Notes under the pieces: model-generated
Told to the model about the DNA's origin: nothing
Seen by the model: only the letters and a program-made list of their open reading frames with translations
Databases searched by the model: none
Part shown: one piece after another, positions 48,580 through 59,764 of the stretch
How the letters are laid out: the number at the start of each line of letters is the position of its first letter
Position numbering within the stretch: the stretch's first letter is position 1
Position numbers and translations under genes: made by a program
Assembly (NCBI GenBank): GCA_028023455.1
Contig: JAQFVV010012509.1
Location: 2,972,590-3,036,589 of the forward strand
DNA from: Epiperipatus broadwayi
Lineage: Eukaryota; Onychophora; Udeonychophora; Euonychophora; Peripatidae
Direction of reading: 5' to 3'
Length of the DNA: 64,000 nucleotides

Positions 48580-48672
48580 TCTGAATACGGGGGGGGGGGG
48601 GGAGCTTTACCGTAAAATTCTGGACCTAAATTTATGGTAAAGCTTTCTTTTTTCCCCCCTGTATTAAGATAT
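48580..48672. repeat. Short palindromic element with poly-G/poly-C
   Basis: ATACGGGGG (G-run 48588-48602) with AGCTTTACCGTAAA at the left is mirrored by TTTATGGTAAAGCT and CCCCCCTGTAT at the right. Mini inverted-repeat element of about 90 bp. Confidence 0.6.
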
Positions 48673-49118
48673 AAAGCGATGACAATCATCATCATAAATT
48701 ATACAATCTCTCTGCATCAATTTAGGTTCTGGTTATATGCTTAGAAATGTAATTATAGTGGTTTATATATAAAAGAATGTGTGAAAAATTCAGAAATAGA
48801 ATTATAAAATGATGAATGAGAACCAAAATTTAGCATTTAAGATATGAGTTTTTTCATTTTAAAAATTGCCTAAGGCACAAAACCACACCTATGTTGAACA
48901 ATCGTTATAAAATTAAATTACTATCATTGTAATTGTTACATTTTAATAGTCAATGGCTAAAGGATTTTTTTAGACGCATATTTGATATTAACTGCTATTA
49001 ATTATCTAAATAAACAAGACAAAACTCTCCATACAGTAGTGCCACCCTGTGCCAACCAGAGTAATCAATGGATGCCTGAAGGCTTGTGCATAAAATCCTC
49101 TATCTAATGCCTACTCAT

Positions 49119-49173
49119 CCAATATTCCCCGACTAGTTTCTGGTTTGTGGCCTTCATCAGTGAGGAGCCTTGG
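49119..49173 (-). ncRNA. Hammerhead copy, family A, left arm
   Basis: Minus strand: CCAAGGCUCCUCA, CUGAUGA (49160-49154), AGGCCACAAACCA, GAAACUAGUC (49140-49131), GGGGAAUAUUGG. Core intact; stem II loses one pair and stem I one base. Confidence 0.65.
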
Positions 49174-49401
49174 ATCTGAGAGCACTGCACCTAGATTTTA
49201 GGATCTAATGCAACTCTCCAGCAACCAACTTTTTTCTCTATTTAACTATAAAACTATATACTATATAAGCTATTGAGCTTAGATTGAAAATATTTTTGGG
49301 TTTTCAATTTCATTATCATAGTTTTATAGTTAAATAGAGATAAAAGGTGGCTGCTGGAGGGTTGCATTAGATCCTAAGATCTAGGTGTAGTGCTCTCAGA
49401 T

Positions 49402-49456
49402 CCAAGGCTCCTCACTGACGAAGGCCACAAGCCAGAAACTAGTCTGGGGATATTGG
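49402..49456 (+). ncRNA. Hammerhead ribozyme, family A, right arm
   Basis: CCAA-GGCU-CCUCA, CUGACGA (49415-49421), GGC-CACAA-GCC, GAAAC (49435-49439), UAGUC (cleavage after 49444), UGGGG-AUA-UUGG. Fold as complete as at 5162. Confidence 0.78.
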
Positions 49457-49688
49457 ATGAGTAGGCATTAGATAGGAATTTTATGCCCAAGCCTTCTGGC
49501 ATCCATTGATTACTCTGGTTGGCACACGGTGGCACTACTATATGGAGAGTTTTGCCTTGTTTATAAACAATTATGTGCTAGTATAAGAGATGGTGATCAT
49601 ATGATGCTTAATTATCTAAATATTATATTAAAATTATCTTATAATTAATTACTGAGGACACTGGAATATAATTCATTTGACCGAACAA

Positions 49689-49776
49689 GTTTTTTTACTT
49701 TAACTTATCAGAGAATTGAACCAGGACACTTTTGCTCATGAGTCTGTCGCTTTAACACTGTGTTAACTGCCCAGGT
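49689..49776 (-). repeat. Possible tRNA-derived SINE
   Basis: Minus strand: CAGTTAACACAGTGTTAAAG (A-box-like), then GGTTCAATTC (good B box), then an A-rich stretch. tRNA-like, but the arms do not fold as a full tRNA. Confidence 0.4.
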
Positions 49777-49815
49777 TTATCATATTTATGATTGCTGTTT
49801 ATTAACCTTCATTAA

Positions 49816-50065
49816 TAATATTCATTAAGGCTGTAGCCTCAAGCACATGCGTATGAAATGCGATAGTAGGTACCTCTACAGGTCTTAAAACCACAAGCTT
49901 GCTCATTGGAAGAAAAGAGGGCTTCTTTTCTTCCAATGAGTAAGCTTGTGGTTTTAAGACCTGTAGAGGTCCCTACTATCGCATTTTATATGCATGTGCT
50001 TGAGGCTACAGCCTTAATGAATATTATTTACGTAATCAATGTGTGTTTAAATAAATTTATAATTA
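49816..50065. mobile_element. Foldback element, family D, copy 2
   Basis: Exact 13-bp direct repeat TAACCTTCATTAA at 49803-49815 and 50066-50078. Arms of about 100 bp (49816-49917, 49926-50027) form a near-perfect hairpin with an 8-nt loop. The right extension (50028-50065) equals, inverted, the left extension of copy 1 (10185-10216). Confidence 0.88.
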
Positions 50066-50331
50066 TAACCTTCATTAAGAAACTACAATATTAATGTAAT
50101 TTATTTTAAAGATGGAAAAAATAATGGAATAGAAAAGATGAAAATATGCTCTTTAAAATATTCCATATTTATAGTTTTATTACTTTTGGGAAGGGAGCAT
50201 AAAAGAAATTTTTTTTTTTTGTTTTGTTTGAAATTTAAAATATTTTTACAAAATATAGTTGACATTTATCATGTAAAGCAATGTTTCTTTTCATGTGAAC
50301 ATATTTCATAATGTTTTTTTTTTCTTTGTAG

Positions 50332-50401
50332 GATAAGGTTGCATATTTTTCATTTCCATTTAACTTCGAATTGTCCTACTCTTGTGAAAATGATTGTACA
50401 G
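50332..50401 (+). CDS. MKS1: MKS1 exon, B9 domain
   Basis: 70 nt, acceptor TTTGTAG, donor GTATGA, phase 0 to 1. Encodes DKVAYFSFPFNFELSYSCEN then DCT; the first half matches DKVAHFSYPFTFEAFF of vertebrate MKS1 almost residue for residue. Confidence 0.93.
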
Positions 50402-50479
50402 GTATGAATTATACATTTTATAGTGTATTCATTTATTATATTCTGATATATATTTATTTTTTAACTAATATTTCATATA

Positions 50480-50790
50480 TAGGGTATATGAGCACAGACT
50501 TTCACACGACCCATCACTCTCCACACTATCTCATAACACTGATACACTTGAACATATATATATGTTGAAAAGATAAATAATCACCATTATACGTATTTCA
50601 TGCTAAACCAGCAATTATCAGTTCGTCCAGATTACCATCTCTACACATATATGCTATAAGTGCTAAGATATATATTAAGATGGCCAATCTTCATACTTTA
50701 ATGGACAGGCTTCAATCTACTCCACACCCCAACTCTTCAATCGTCCATCCAATTGAAAATCTGATGATGGAATGCTCGAAGGCCACCCTG
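50480..50790 (-). mobile_element. Family C element, single arm
   Basis: Matches the left arm at 27190-27440 (AAGATAAATAATCACCA, TCAATCTACTCCA). The hammerhead on the minus strand (about 50582-50643) has core CUGAUAA, invariant G lost, so it is inactive. No inverted partner. Confidence 0.7.
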
Positions 50791-51639
50791 AGGCTGAGAT
50801 TATTGTCACACCCATGTTGACCTAAGGTCAATCTGACCCCTTATGTCCATTTGATACATGTGCAAAGGATGGGCAGACATCTCTCTACTATGTAGTAACT
50901 GAAACACATAGGCTAATATTTCAGTAACTCTATTAGTTATTGTTTTTATTTTGTTTTTTAAAAAATGAAATAAATTTAACATTACAGTTTAAAATCTTAA
51001 AAAAATATTTTTTTTTAATTAGAAGACATTCTTTCTTTATATATACAAATAAAATAATTGTTTTGAGTTATCTGCATAATCAAAATCCAGAAGAGTATGT
51101 ATAATTTTTGTACATAAAATAGTCTTGTTAAATAGCCTATTTATAGAACAAAAACCTAACAACCACCATAGAGGGAATGGATAACTGACTGGTTTCTATC
51201 CTTGTTTTTCTTTTCACTCTAAGACCAGCATAGATACTCATTTATCAACCAATATTATATAGTCAGATGGTACCTGAAAATTTTTTAAAAAAATACTTCA
51301 TTTTAGTCTAGTGTCATAATGAATGTGGTGCTATATAAGACCTTAAACCAGTTTTCTGCTTTTGGTTCTTATTAATGACAGTTAAAATTCAAAGCTGATT
51401 TTAATATTTTTTTGCATTTGGCAGCTAAACCAAATAAGTTACTTGCATAATTATAAAGATCTGACACCACTTCAGTTTGTATTTATATTATAGACTTCGG
51501 TTTTATGCTCAGGTCTCGTCTACTCTTTGTTTAAAAAAATTTTTTAATTTTATTCAGCTTAAATTTTGAGTCACATTTTGGATGTAGCAGTCAGATATAC
51601 TACTATTACACAACAAGTCTGTTATATATATAATATTGT

Positions 51640-51860
51640 TAGAAGAGATGATAATAGATGAACAGTGGAAATCTTAAACTGGATTCCAAAAGCTTGTAAA
51701 AGACTTAGAAAGAGACCATATGTGAGATGGATGGATGAAATAATGAAGTGTGCTGATGAGATGGATGTGGTGACAAGAATAGAGATCGGAGAAGTTTGGA
51801 TTGAACTTGGAGAGACCTTTATCATGCAGCGGATCAATAATAATCGAAAATGATGATATA
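51640..51860 (+). pseudogene. RTE-like LINE 3' tail, copy 2
   Basis: A 62-codon plus-strand frame with RKRPYVRWMDEIMKCADEMD and IELGETFIMQRI, the RTE C-terminal block, ending in a stop and ATGATGAT. The family word AGAGATGATAATAGATG also occurs in the 7290 copy. Only the last part of pol. Confidence 0.65.
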
Positions 51861-51872
51861 TATATATTTATT

Positions 51873-52070
51873 ATAAATACAATTTATCCAAACCGCTTCA
51901 AACACTTTTTAGCAAAACTCTTTATTTGTACACATATATACACCTATGTTTCGACTGACCTGTAGTCTTCTTCAGAGCAGGTCAGTCGAAACGTAGGTGT
52001 ATATATATGAACAAATAAAGAGTTTTGCTAAAAAGTGTTTGAAGCGGTTTGGATAAATTGTATTTATAGG
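51873..52070 (-). mobile_element. Foldback element, family B-type, after LINE tail
   Basis: Near-perfect palindrome: TACAATTTATCCAAACCGCT at the left mirrored by AGCGGTTTGGATAAATTGTA at the right, with about 95 bp per arm. The apex holds a hammerhead core on the minus strand. Flanks are AT microsatellite, so the target duplication cannot be judged. Confidence 0.75.
51948..51975 (-). ncRNA. Hammerhead ribozyme core, family B
   Basis: Minus strand: CUGAAGA (51975-51969), stem II GACU/AGUC, GAAAC (51952-51948). AAAUAAAG follows about 30 nt downstream, as in other B copies. Confidence 0.55.
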
Positions 52071-52079
52071 ATATTATGG

Positions 52080-54360
52080 CAAAAATAAATGTGATTTTGG
52101 TAATATATATATTGTAATGGAATAGTGATTACGAGCAAGCAAGCTAAAAGGCTAACAAGCTAACTCTTTTCACATCCATTACCATGAGCAAGAGAACCTA
52201 TAAATATAAACGAATTTACATCTATATCTGATCGAACCCGCAACAATACGAATATTGCTACAAAGTTATCTTTCCCGATTGGAAGTCTCTCGACTGCTGA
52301 AATTATTACAAATTTACAGCGCTTGGATGAATTTACAAATTTAACGGAAAATTATCAATACTATACAATAACTAACACAAATACCGTATTACTAGAAATA
52401 AATTCTTAATTGATTATGAAATAAGCCCTACAGGCATATTACTCTGATTCATTTGGTGAGAAAAGAGAGGCGAGACATAAAGAGTTGTCCATTACTAAAA
52501 CATTTAATACAAAAAAAAAAAAAAAATACAAATAAGACATAATATTACGGTATAAAAAAAAATCATTAAAGATAAATTATATAGCACTTATACTAATAAT
52601 AGTAATCGTCTCCAATATATGAATTAATTATAGAAAGCAGAATATCACTTTCCATTCCAGTGTAATTAAGCGATTAGATTTAAGTTCATTTAGCCATGTT
52701 ACTCCAAAGTGTTTACACGCGTGACATATATATATTAAAAGTTTGATTTGCCTAGGTTTTCTAGCAGTTGGAGTATACTCAGCTGACCATCATGTGGGTT
52801 ATTCCACTTCTTTAGGAGAGACGGTTATTCTTGGGATCCGGCTCCGATTTCTTCCATTCAGTTTATTTCCTCCGTATTCTTTATGACATTTAGGTAGTGG
52901 TATAGCAGTGACAAGAATGGTGAGCTATCAGGCAGGTGCAATATCTGCTGTTAATTCATGGGTTGTGTCTGATCATATGAGCAAGGCAGGTATGGATCAA
53001 ACTAGCGCCCGTCTGTGGCCACTAGCCACACATACTCACAGCTTCACAATTATAGTAGAGTTTGTTGTTCATGGTCGCTTGACCCAAAATTTCGGCCTTC
53101 TTCAAAAAAAAACCAAAATAAAGTCTTAGACAAGAAGCCTAATCAAAGTTTCTGCTCTTCTCTCTTTCTTTTTTATCTCGATCTCTCCCTTTTATAGCTT
53201 TTTCCTTCATTGTTCACTGGAATGTCATTATGTCCATTTCACATCTTTATTTCTACTTTCTTTCGCAAACCTATATTTTTTTTTCTTTAATTTCATAATA
53301 TCAGTTTTGATTGATTTTTCTTTTTTTTTCAATAAAATCATGTTTATTTACATACAATATCTTTTCCCTTCCTTTAAACAGTTATATATATTTCACTCAT
53401 TCGAATGTATAGTTTTACAGAAAAGATTCTTATCTTTACATAAACCTATTTCTACTTATATTTTTCAACGGAATTTCGTAAAGATCAGTTCTTAAATTAT
53501 CTGACTCCTTTTTCTTTTAAATTTCCTTTAAGGCTTGATCATAAAGTTAAATGATACAGGTTTAAAGCTCTCTCAGCTTTATTATTTATTTATTTTTTCA
53601 AAATGTTGACTTTGAAGAGTAAAATACTAATCTCTTTCACCCCCGTTCCCTATCTTTTACTTAACTACTGTAACGTTTTTTCCTTTGTAATTAATTCTTA
53701 ATCAGTTAAATTCCTTAAATCAATTCAAATGACTTCGATTTAAACACATTATAAATCTATTGTAATAGATTTTTTTTCTTTTAAGTTTATTCTAAAATTT
53801 CTGTCTATTTTTAAATACTATTTCGTATTTAAAAAAAAAAAAAACATTTAATATTACTGGACATATTAAATATTTACATGTGTGATCACCACAATATATA
53901 TATACTTTATATATATATACTTTATATACACCCAAAGTGAAATTCAACAATAAAGATAAAGCATCATGATTTCTGGTATAGTAAAATTGAAGACAATACC
54001 ATCTAATGTCCATTGATTAATCAAGTAACAATAAATGGTTCTGGAGTAAAGTAAATAAAATGAATTACTGCTCTTAATATGTAAAGCACTATTATTAGCC
54101 TTAATTCTGTGAACCTATTTTGAGCAGATTTTCCCGACTTCCTAAAATGCCAAGAAACCTTGAATTGATGATTCAGAAGTTTGTAATGTTTACTTGATTC
54201 AATTCCAGATGAAGCACAAATATTTATAAACTGTTCTTGGATTCTTGGCTAGAGAGTAAAAAAATAAATAAATATCAATTTGGCCAATTGAATAGAACTA
54301 TTGTAGTTATTCTGTTTCTAATTTTTGAACATTGAATAATTTCCTTATTAAACTACCCAT
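52080..54360. other. Intronic sequence with anonymous GC-richer block
   Basis: 52110-53170 is less AT-rich and may be a decayed LTR or transposon; frames of 60-73 codons there show no family match. 53170-54360 is T-rich with no feature beyond low-complexity TATATACTT repeats near 53900. Confidence 0.3.
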
Positions 54361-54365
54361 ATAAG

Positions 54366-54535
54366 AGATTGTAAAAGACCCATGAAGAGACCACATGTGA
54401 GATGGATGGATGAAATTTGCAAGTGTGCATGGGTGATGTGGAGAAGAGAAACTAAAGATCGGAGAAAATGGATTGAACTTGGAGAGCCCTTCATTCTGTA
54501 GTGGATTGATAATGGTTGATGATGATGATGATAAG
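54366..54535 (+). pseudogene. RTE-like LINE 3' tail, copy 3
   Basis: Encodes, with breaks, KRPHVRWMDEI, then TKDRRKWIELGEPFIL and a stop, followed by the (TGATGA)n microsatellite typical for RTE 3' ends. Confidence 0.6.
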
Positions 54536-56538
54536 TTTTAGATATTATTTGCAAACTTAATTTTTTGGAATTATCAAGCCTTTTGTGATAACAATTGAAA
54601 TTTTCTAATGACTGTTTAATGTTTTCTGTCATGATTTTATTTAAGAGAAAAATACCAAAGGTCATTACACAATATTGGTATCACATTCTTATTTACATAT
54701 GTTTGTGTAAAATCAGTAGAATATTTGAAAAAATAAATTTTATCTCATTTTTGATTTTCATTTATATATATCTACAGGAATAATACTACATCTGTAGCAA
54801 ATGTAGAGCCATAGTTTGTATAAATTATTAATAAAAACATTTATGTACGTATGCTCTCTAAAATTTATAATCAATCTCATTCTTACATTTTCAAAATGTA
54901 GTTGGAGATATTGACAGGAGATAAATGGTTAAAAATGAGATTATTATACTGCTAAACAATAAATATAACAGATAATTGGAATATTATTAAATTCAAATTC
55001 TATACATAAGGTTAAATTAATTCAATAATTTGTAACCTAGTAAAGAGAGATTAATCTTCATTTGTTAATAATTGTATTGAAATGGTAGTTGTTGTCATTA
55101 AGTGTTTGCTAAAAATATGCATTTACACAATAACTTTGGGAGACAAGACTCAGTGCAACATTAATGTAACCACTTGCCTAAACCATGAAATAGAATGCAG
55201 CTTTGGTCCAGGTAAATTTAGCTTTAGCGAAAGCAGCCTACCATTCAATATTAGTCACTGAATATTTTGAACCAGTAAAACTTCTTCATTATTCATCAAC
55301 CAATAAATATCTAGCTACTGAGGGGGGTCTCGCAAAATTAATTACTTGGCACTTGACATATCTTCTTCAGTATTTCTTATGAGAATCACTTAGAAAGGTC
55401 TTTGTTCTGCAGCGAACTATTTAAAGACTTTTATTTTTTTACGTATATACATACAACACTCAAAAGAATATTAAGAAAATGGCTAATATTATCTCAAATT
55501 TAATGGAAATTGCTCTGGCCATTCACCTTACTTCCAATTAGGATTGTCCTAGTCCAGTGATGCTGCTAGCAGTTGGCTACAAATTTAATTGATGTTTTTG
55601 AAAACAGAAATGTGAAAAATAAACTGATAACAAAAATTGACAAACTATGAAACATTATAGAAGGTCATGAAAACAAGTGATAATGTATATAAAAAAAATA
55701 AAAATTAGATTATGTAAGCTAAAAGCATTATAAATGATGTATCTAAAAGATTTCAGTGAAGAAAAATAACACACTGAAAAGAGATTAAGAATTGTAAAGG
55801 GATTATACTTGCTTAAACTAAAGAATGAATACAATAAATAATTTGAAAGAATGATGGGTGAAATTTTTCTAGCAGAATCAATTGATTTGACTCATGGCAT
55901 TTAACATATTTGAATGTGTAGCGAAATAGCTGGATTGAAAATAATATATAATTATATATTATATGATTTTTAATTTTTCACAGTCATAATTTTTTACATT
56001 TTTCTCAAAACTAGTTGTTTTGTGTTGGTGCGATAAATTCCAGATCTTAATCTAATCTAAAAATGTTGTTCCCACTTCTGGAAAGAGAGGTTCAATTTTG
56101 GATTTTAATGTAATTTTATATGGATTATTGAAATAAACAAGAAATAGATAAATAATCTCAAAGTAATCATTGCAGAGCAAAAAAACAACAGTTAAGAAAA
56201 AGTCATTATCGTGTTGCTAACTGATGAGTGGTGGTCAGTTTTTTTTTTGTCTAACTATCAATAGGTAAATTTATTAGCCAATGATTGAACATCTAGTTGG
56301 ATTAACTATATGCAGGTTACACGAAAGAAAAATTCTACATGTTACCTAAAAAAATTTTCAAGTTTTACCCAGCCTAAATCCAAATCCTAATTACGGGCTT
56401 AGCAGAACCTTTCAAACAATGTATATATTTTAATAAGTGATAGTCAATATTATATATTTGTTTATTCATGAATAAAATATTGAAAGTTACCATTCATTAT
56501 TTGTTTAAAAAAACTTTTTTTTTTTTTATAATTCCAAG

Positions 56539-56646
56539 ATTGTCCTTGGCTTTGGCCTCATCTTTATTTAGATGTGAAGTCTTTAAACAGATGGAATCGT
56601 GGTAGAACTGAAGGCTATGGTGCATTTCCTTTACCTATTTGTCCAG
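56539..56646 (+). CDS. MKS1: MKS1 exon, B9 domain core
   Basis: 108 nt, acceptor TTCCAAG, donor GTAATA, phase 1 to 1. Encodes CPWLWPHLYLDVKSLNRWNR and then GRTEGYGAFPLPICP. The WP.L...V.S.D.W.R.R.EGYG pattern is the most diagnostic B9 block; the vertebrate protein has [20 protein letters not shown] then EGYGAVVLP. Confidence 0.95.
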
Positions 56647-56742
56647 GTAATAAGGGACCTTCAATTTTTTAAAAATAATATTTAAGCAAAATTTTGAAAT
56701 TGTAAATTATATTGAGGAATTTAATGTTGTTTTTGATTTTAG

Positions 56743-56876
56743 GAGTTTATACAGAGGAAATTTTTATGTGGCGTCCAAAAAATGTTTCATTATATGATGA
56801 GCTATGTAGGTTTTTTATTGGCGGATCTCCAGAATTAGAAAACATTACAGAATCAGGAATACCTACTACATTCGAT
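56743..56876 (+). CDS. MKS1: MKS1 exon, B9 domain
   Basis: 134 nt after a 96-nt intron; acceptor TGATTTTAG, donor GTATAG, phase 1 to 0. Contains TWRP-like MWRPKNVSLYDELCRFFIGG and SPELENITESGIPTTFD, matching STWRPVE...LRRFFIGGS-ELED..-RIPG.F in vertebrates. The reading runs two codons into the intron before a stop, so the donor is required. Confidence 0.95.
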
Positions 56877-57048
56877 GTATAGTATAACTTTTTATGTGTT
56901 TAAATAATGATTTATTGTGAAAATAAATTTATTAAACTTTTTTTTTTCATATTTATATTCTATTATTAATATTCTTTATTTAAAAAAGAAGTATATTAAG
57001 AAATTTATTTTTTAATTACTATTGATTATTTATTGTATTTACATTTAG

Positions 57049-57131
57049 GGAAAACAACTTTCCAAATTTGGTTTAATCACAGAAACTACAGGCAGTATTA
57101 CTATAAGATTCAATGTGGTGTTGCAGTCCAA
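57049..57131 (+). CDS. MKS1: MKS1 exon, end of B9 domain
   Basis: 83 nt after a 172-nt intron, acceptor ACATTTAG, donor GTAAGA, phase 0 to 2. Encodes GKQLSKFGLITETTGSITIR and FNVVLQS, equal in pattern to [26 protein letters not shown]. A longer chance frame (57033-57233) overlaps it in another register and is not coding. Confidence 0.95.
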
Positions 57132-59713
57132 GTAAGAATTTTAGTTTATTTTTTATTATTATTGCCTACATTATTAATTCTCAAGCTTTTTCATATGTCC
57201 TTCATTGCATCATATTACCTTTCCTTTAAGTAGTTAATAATATGAAATTAATTTGTTTTTAAAAAAATATAGGCATATGTTTAGGACCTTTTTTACCGTA
57301 TGAACTATCAGAATTATTCCAGAGGCACCTAATCTGTAAAGTATATCAAATATTTATTTGAAGTTCCTCATCAAGAATCTTCAAATTCAGAGAGAAAGGG
57401 AAAATAGATCAATGCACACACACACACACAATAATATTTTTATTGCAATGATTCCACACAAATTTAAAGTAATTTATTGTAATAAGAATAGAACTGAAAC
57501 ACTGAATTGTAAAAACTCATAAGATTTTTTCCAAATCTTTGTGGATTTCTTATAAAGACAATGCCGCCCTTTCCGTCCACCAACAGTCTGTGAACGACAG
57601 GTTAAGAATTATTCTTGTATATCATTGCAAATTTTACTATATTGTAAGTGATAACATTAAGATGTAAAATAAAGGCTTTTCTTTTAGATGTGATTGTTTT
57701 AGAAATTATAAATACCTGTATGTGTTTAAATATATTATAATCTTACCAGTGGTTACTGCTGATTTTGCTAGCCCAAATTCAAAAACTGACTATTATATTT
57801 TCCATCAAAAATATAACATTTCTTTATATCTCAGGTTTGGCTAATATTATTACCATATCATCATGTGCAATAAGATATTTCTTACTCTCTTGAAATTATT
57901 ATAATAATTTACTACAAATAAATAATTCCAATCATAATTTGATAATGAGACTTCTATTTCAATCACTCTTATTCCGCAACATTGTATAACATTTGTGATG
58001 CGATGGGTAAGAAAGGGAATTGTGTTCATACTCATAGATCACATTAAAATTTCTTATGATTAAAAATTACAATAATATAATCAAAATAGTCTTAAATACT
58101 GATGTAACTTCAACAATACACTGCCTGAGTTTTAATTATGTGACTTTTATATGTTATGTACTCTTATAATCCAAGAATTATTATTCTTTTGTGATTTAGA
58201 TTTTTGATTATGCAGATAATGACAAGGAAAATTAAGTCATAAATTAAGAATAAAATAGTTTTTATTAATAATAAATATAAATTCTTTATATTTTTATGTA
58301 ATTAAACAAAAGAATTATTATAATATTTTAATAATCAATTCAAACCTGTAAAAAATGTATTTTATCTTTTATGAATAAATAAAGTTTTTCCATATATTTA
58401 ATCTAGCTATTTTTTCTAAATATAACATTTGTGTAAGAACCTCTCATCAATATGTTTAACAAATTATTTTGCCAATGAAAAAACAAGTTAGGAAGGATGT
58501 ATAATTTTCTCGGCTTATTCAAAATGACTACTTAACTTTAGACAAAGAATGTTTCATCATAATCTTTACATATCAAATATTCTTGCTATGAATATTAACA
58601 CTATTAACATTTCAACACTATTCTGATAAGATCAAAAGCAAATAAAGATGTAGGTCACAATACACATGCCTTCAATATTTATTTCTAACACAATTAAATA
58701 GGATTAGGCAAAATGATGGGATAATCAAAAATCCACATTTATTTATCCATATAAGACTATGGTTAATATCATATCACCAATATTAAAGACTTAACAAGAA
58801 TAAACCATCAAAAAAATGTGCCTAATATAATATTTATGTTATCTATAACTTACTATACTCCAAAGGCATAATTTAAAATAACATACGAAAATAGTTTCGA
58901 ATACCTACTATTTATATAATAATACTGTAAGCACGATATGAAAGACCAATAAAACACTTGGTATTTGTAACAAAATAATTAGGCATAAGAATTATAAATT
59001 AATAATTTATAAAAAATAATACATCATCTCCAAATATGCATCCATTCATCCATATAATTTTTTTAATAATCCCATAACCAAATGTTCATATTATTTTCAA
59101 TATAATACTGCAGTTATGTTTTGAGAACTTTAATACTTATACACGATACATACAAATTATAAATAAATTATTGGCAGATCTAAGGAGCCAAGTTAGTTTA
59201 GTCTTACTAAACATATCTTGAGTTATTACATGGTGAGTAAAGGAGCTCAGTAGTGATAACCACTGCTAACTTTATCTAGTTATTACATGAATATAGCCCC
59301 ACACTTTATTTTGTTTGCATTATAATATATCCATGAAAATATTTAATCTAACACATATACACATTTGCATTGACAATTGGCATTGCTCCAAGCAGCTGGA
59401 TGGAGATTTTCTTAAAATATATATATACTGTAGAATGATATATCAATTTTTTCACATAGTATGCAAACAAATGTTTCCACATATAGTAATTGAGTCTGAT
59501 ATTTTTCTATGTTATTTACATATTTTTAGAGTATATGAATCTATTAATTATATATACATAGATAAAGGATATAAAGTTTGATGTAATAAATTATTTACTT
59601 AGGATATTTTCAAATATTTCTAATGTTATATATTCTTTCAAGTTATAATCCTGTCTAAACTTTTCTATAACATTGATTAGATTTAATTTTTTGGGTATTT
59701 TTATTTTTTCCAG
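57132..59713. other. Intron, no recognised feature
   Basis: AT-rich intron of 2.58 kb. A (CA)n microsatellite lies at 57416-57430. No foldback element or transposon fragment recognised; the cleanest large stretch of the gene. Confidence 0.5.
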
Positions 59714-59764
59714 AGCTTTTCTTAATACTAAAAAAAGAATTGGAACAATTCTGGAACAAATAGG
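59714..59764 (+). CDS. MKS1: MKS1 exon, C-terminal helical region (last recognised)
   Basis: 51 nt, acceptor TTTTCCAG, donor GTAAGA, phase 2 to 2. With the upstream AA it encodes KAFLNTKKRIGTILEQI, matching RAFMESSSLRKRMQSVLDRLEG in vertebrates, with fewer residues between AF and the helix. One further exon (GFSQQSS...LEAFRRAR-like) is expected; none was found up to 64000. Confidence 0.82.

Larger units (their letters stand above)
49013..49609. mobile_element. Foldback element, family A, longest palindrome
   Basis: Direct repeat AATTATCTAAATA at 49000-49012 and 49610-49622 (match runs two bases further). The two arms (about 49020-49258 and 49318-49560) are inverted copies of about 240 bp around a 60-bp centre and each carries a hammerhead. 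The right extension of about 45 nt (49565-49609) ends in GATCATATGATGCTT, as in other A copies. Confidence 0.88.
8575..59764 (+). other. MKS1: MKS1 gene body, internal exons only
   Basis: Ten exons (8575, 13353, 21990, 35596, 44494, 50332, 56539, 56743, 57049, 59714) join in phase over 708 nt. The joined protein matches vertebrate MKS1, as I know it, in order. Markers are an acidic ERK-rich segment, the RH..(F/Y)LS block, the B9 domain (F.YDNL, MTQTC, DKVAYFSFPF, RTEGYGA, RFFIGGSPELE, FGLITETTGS) and the start of the coiled tail. MKS1 acts with B9D1, B9D2 and tectonics in the ciliary transition zone gate. Introns are about 4.7, 8.6, 13.6, 8.8, 5.8, 6.1, 0.1, 0.2 and 2.6 kb. The start and stop codons are not in the recognised part. 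Confidence 0.9.

Noticed and set aside
56224-56250. CTGATGAGTGGTGGTCAG as a ribozyme core
   Set aside because: No GAAA follows the stem-loop; the sequence continues as poly-T.
57033-57233. 66-codon plus-strand frame as a gene
   Set aside because: It is an out-of-register reading of an MKS1 exon and its intron.
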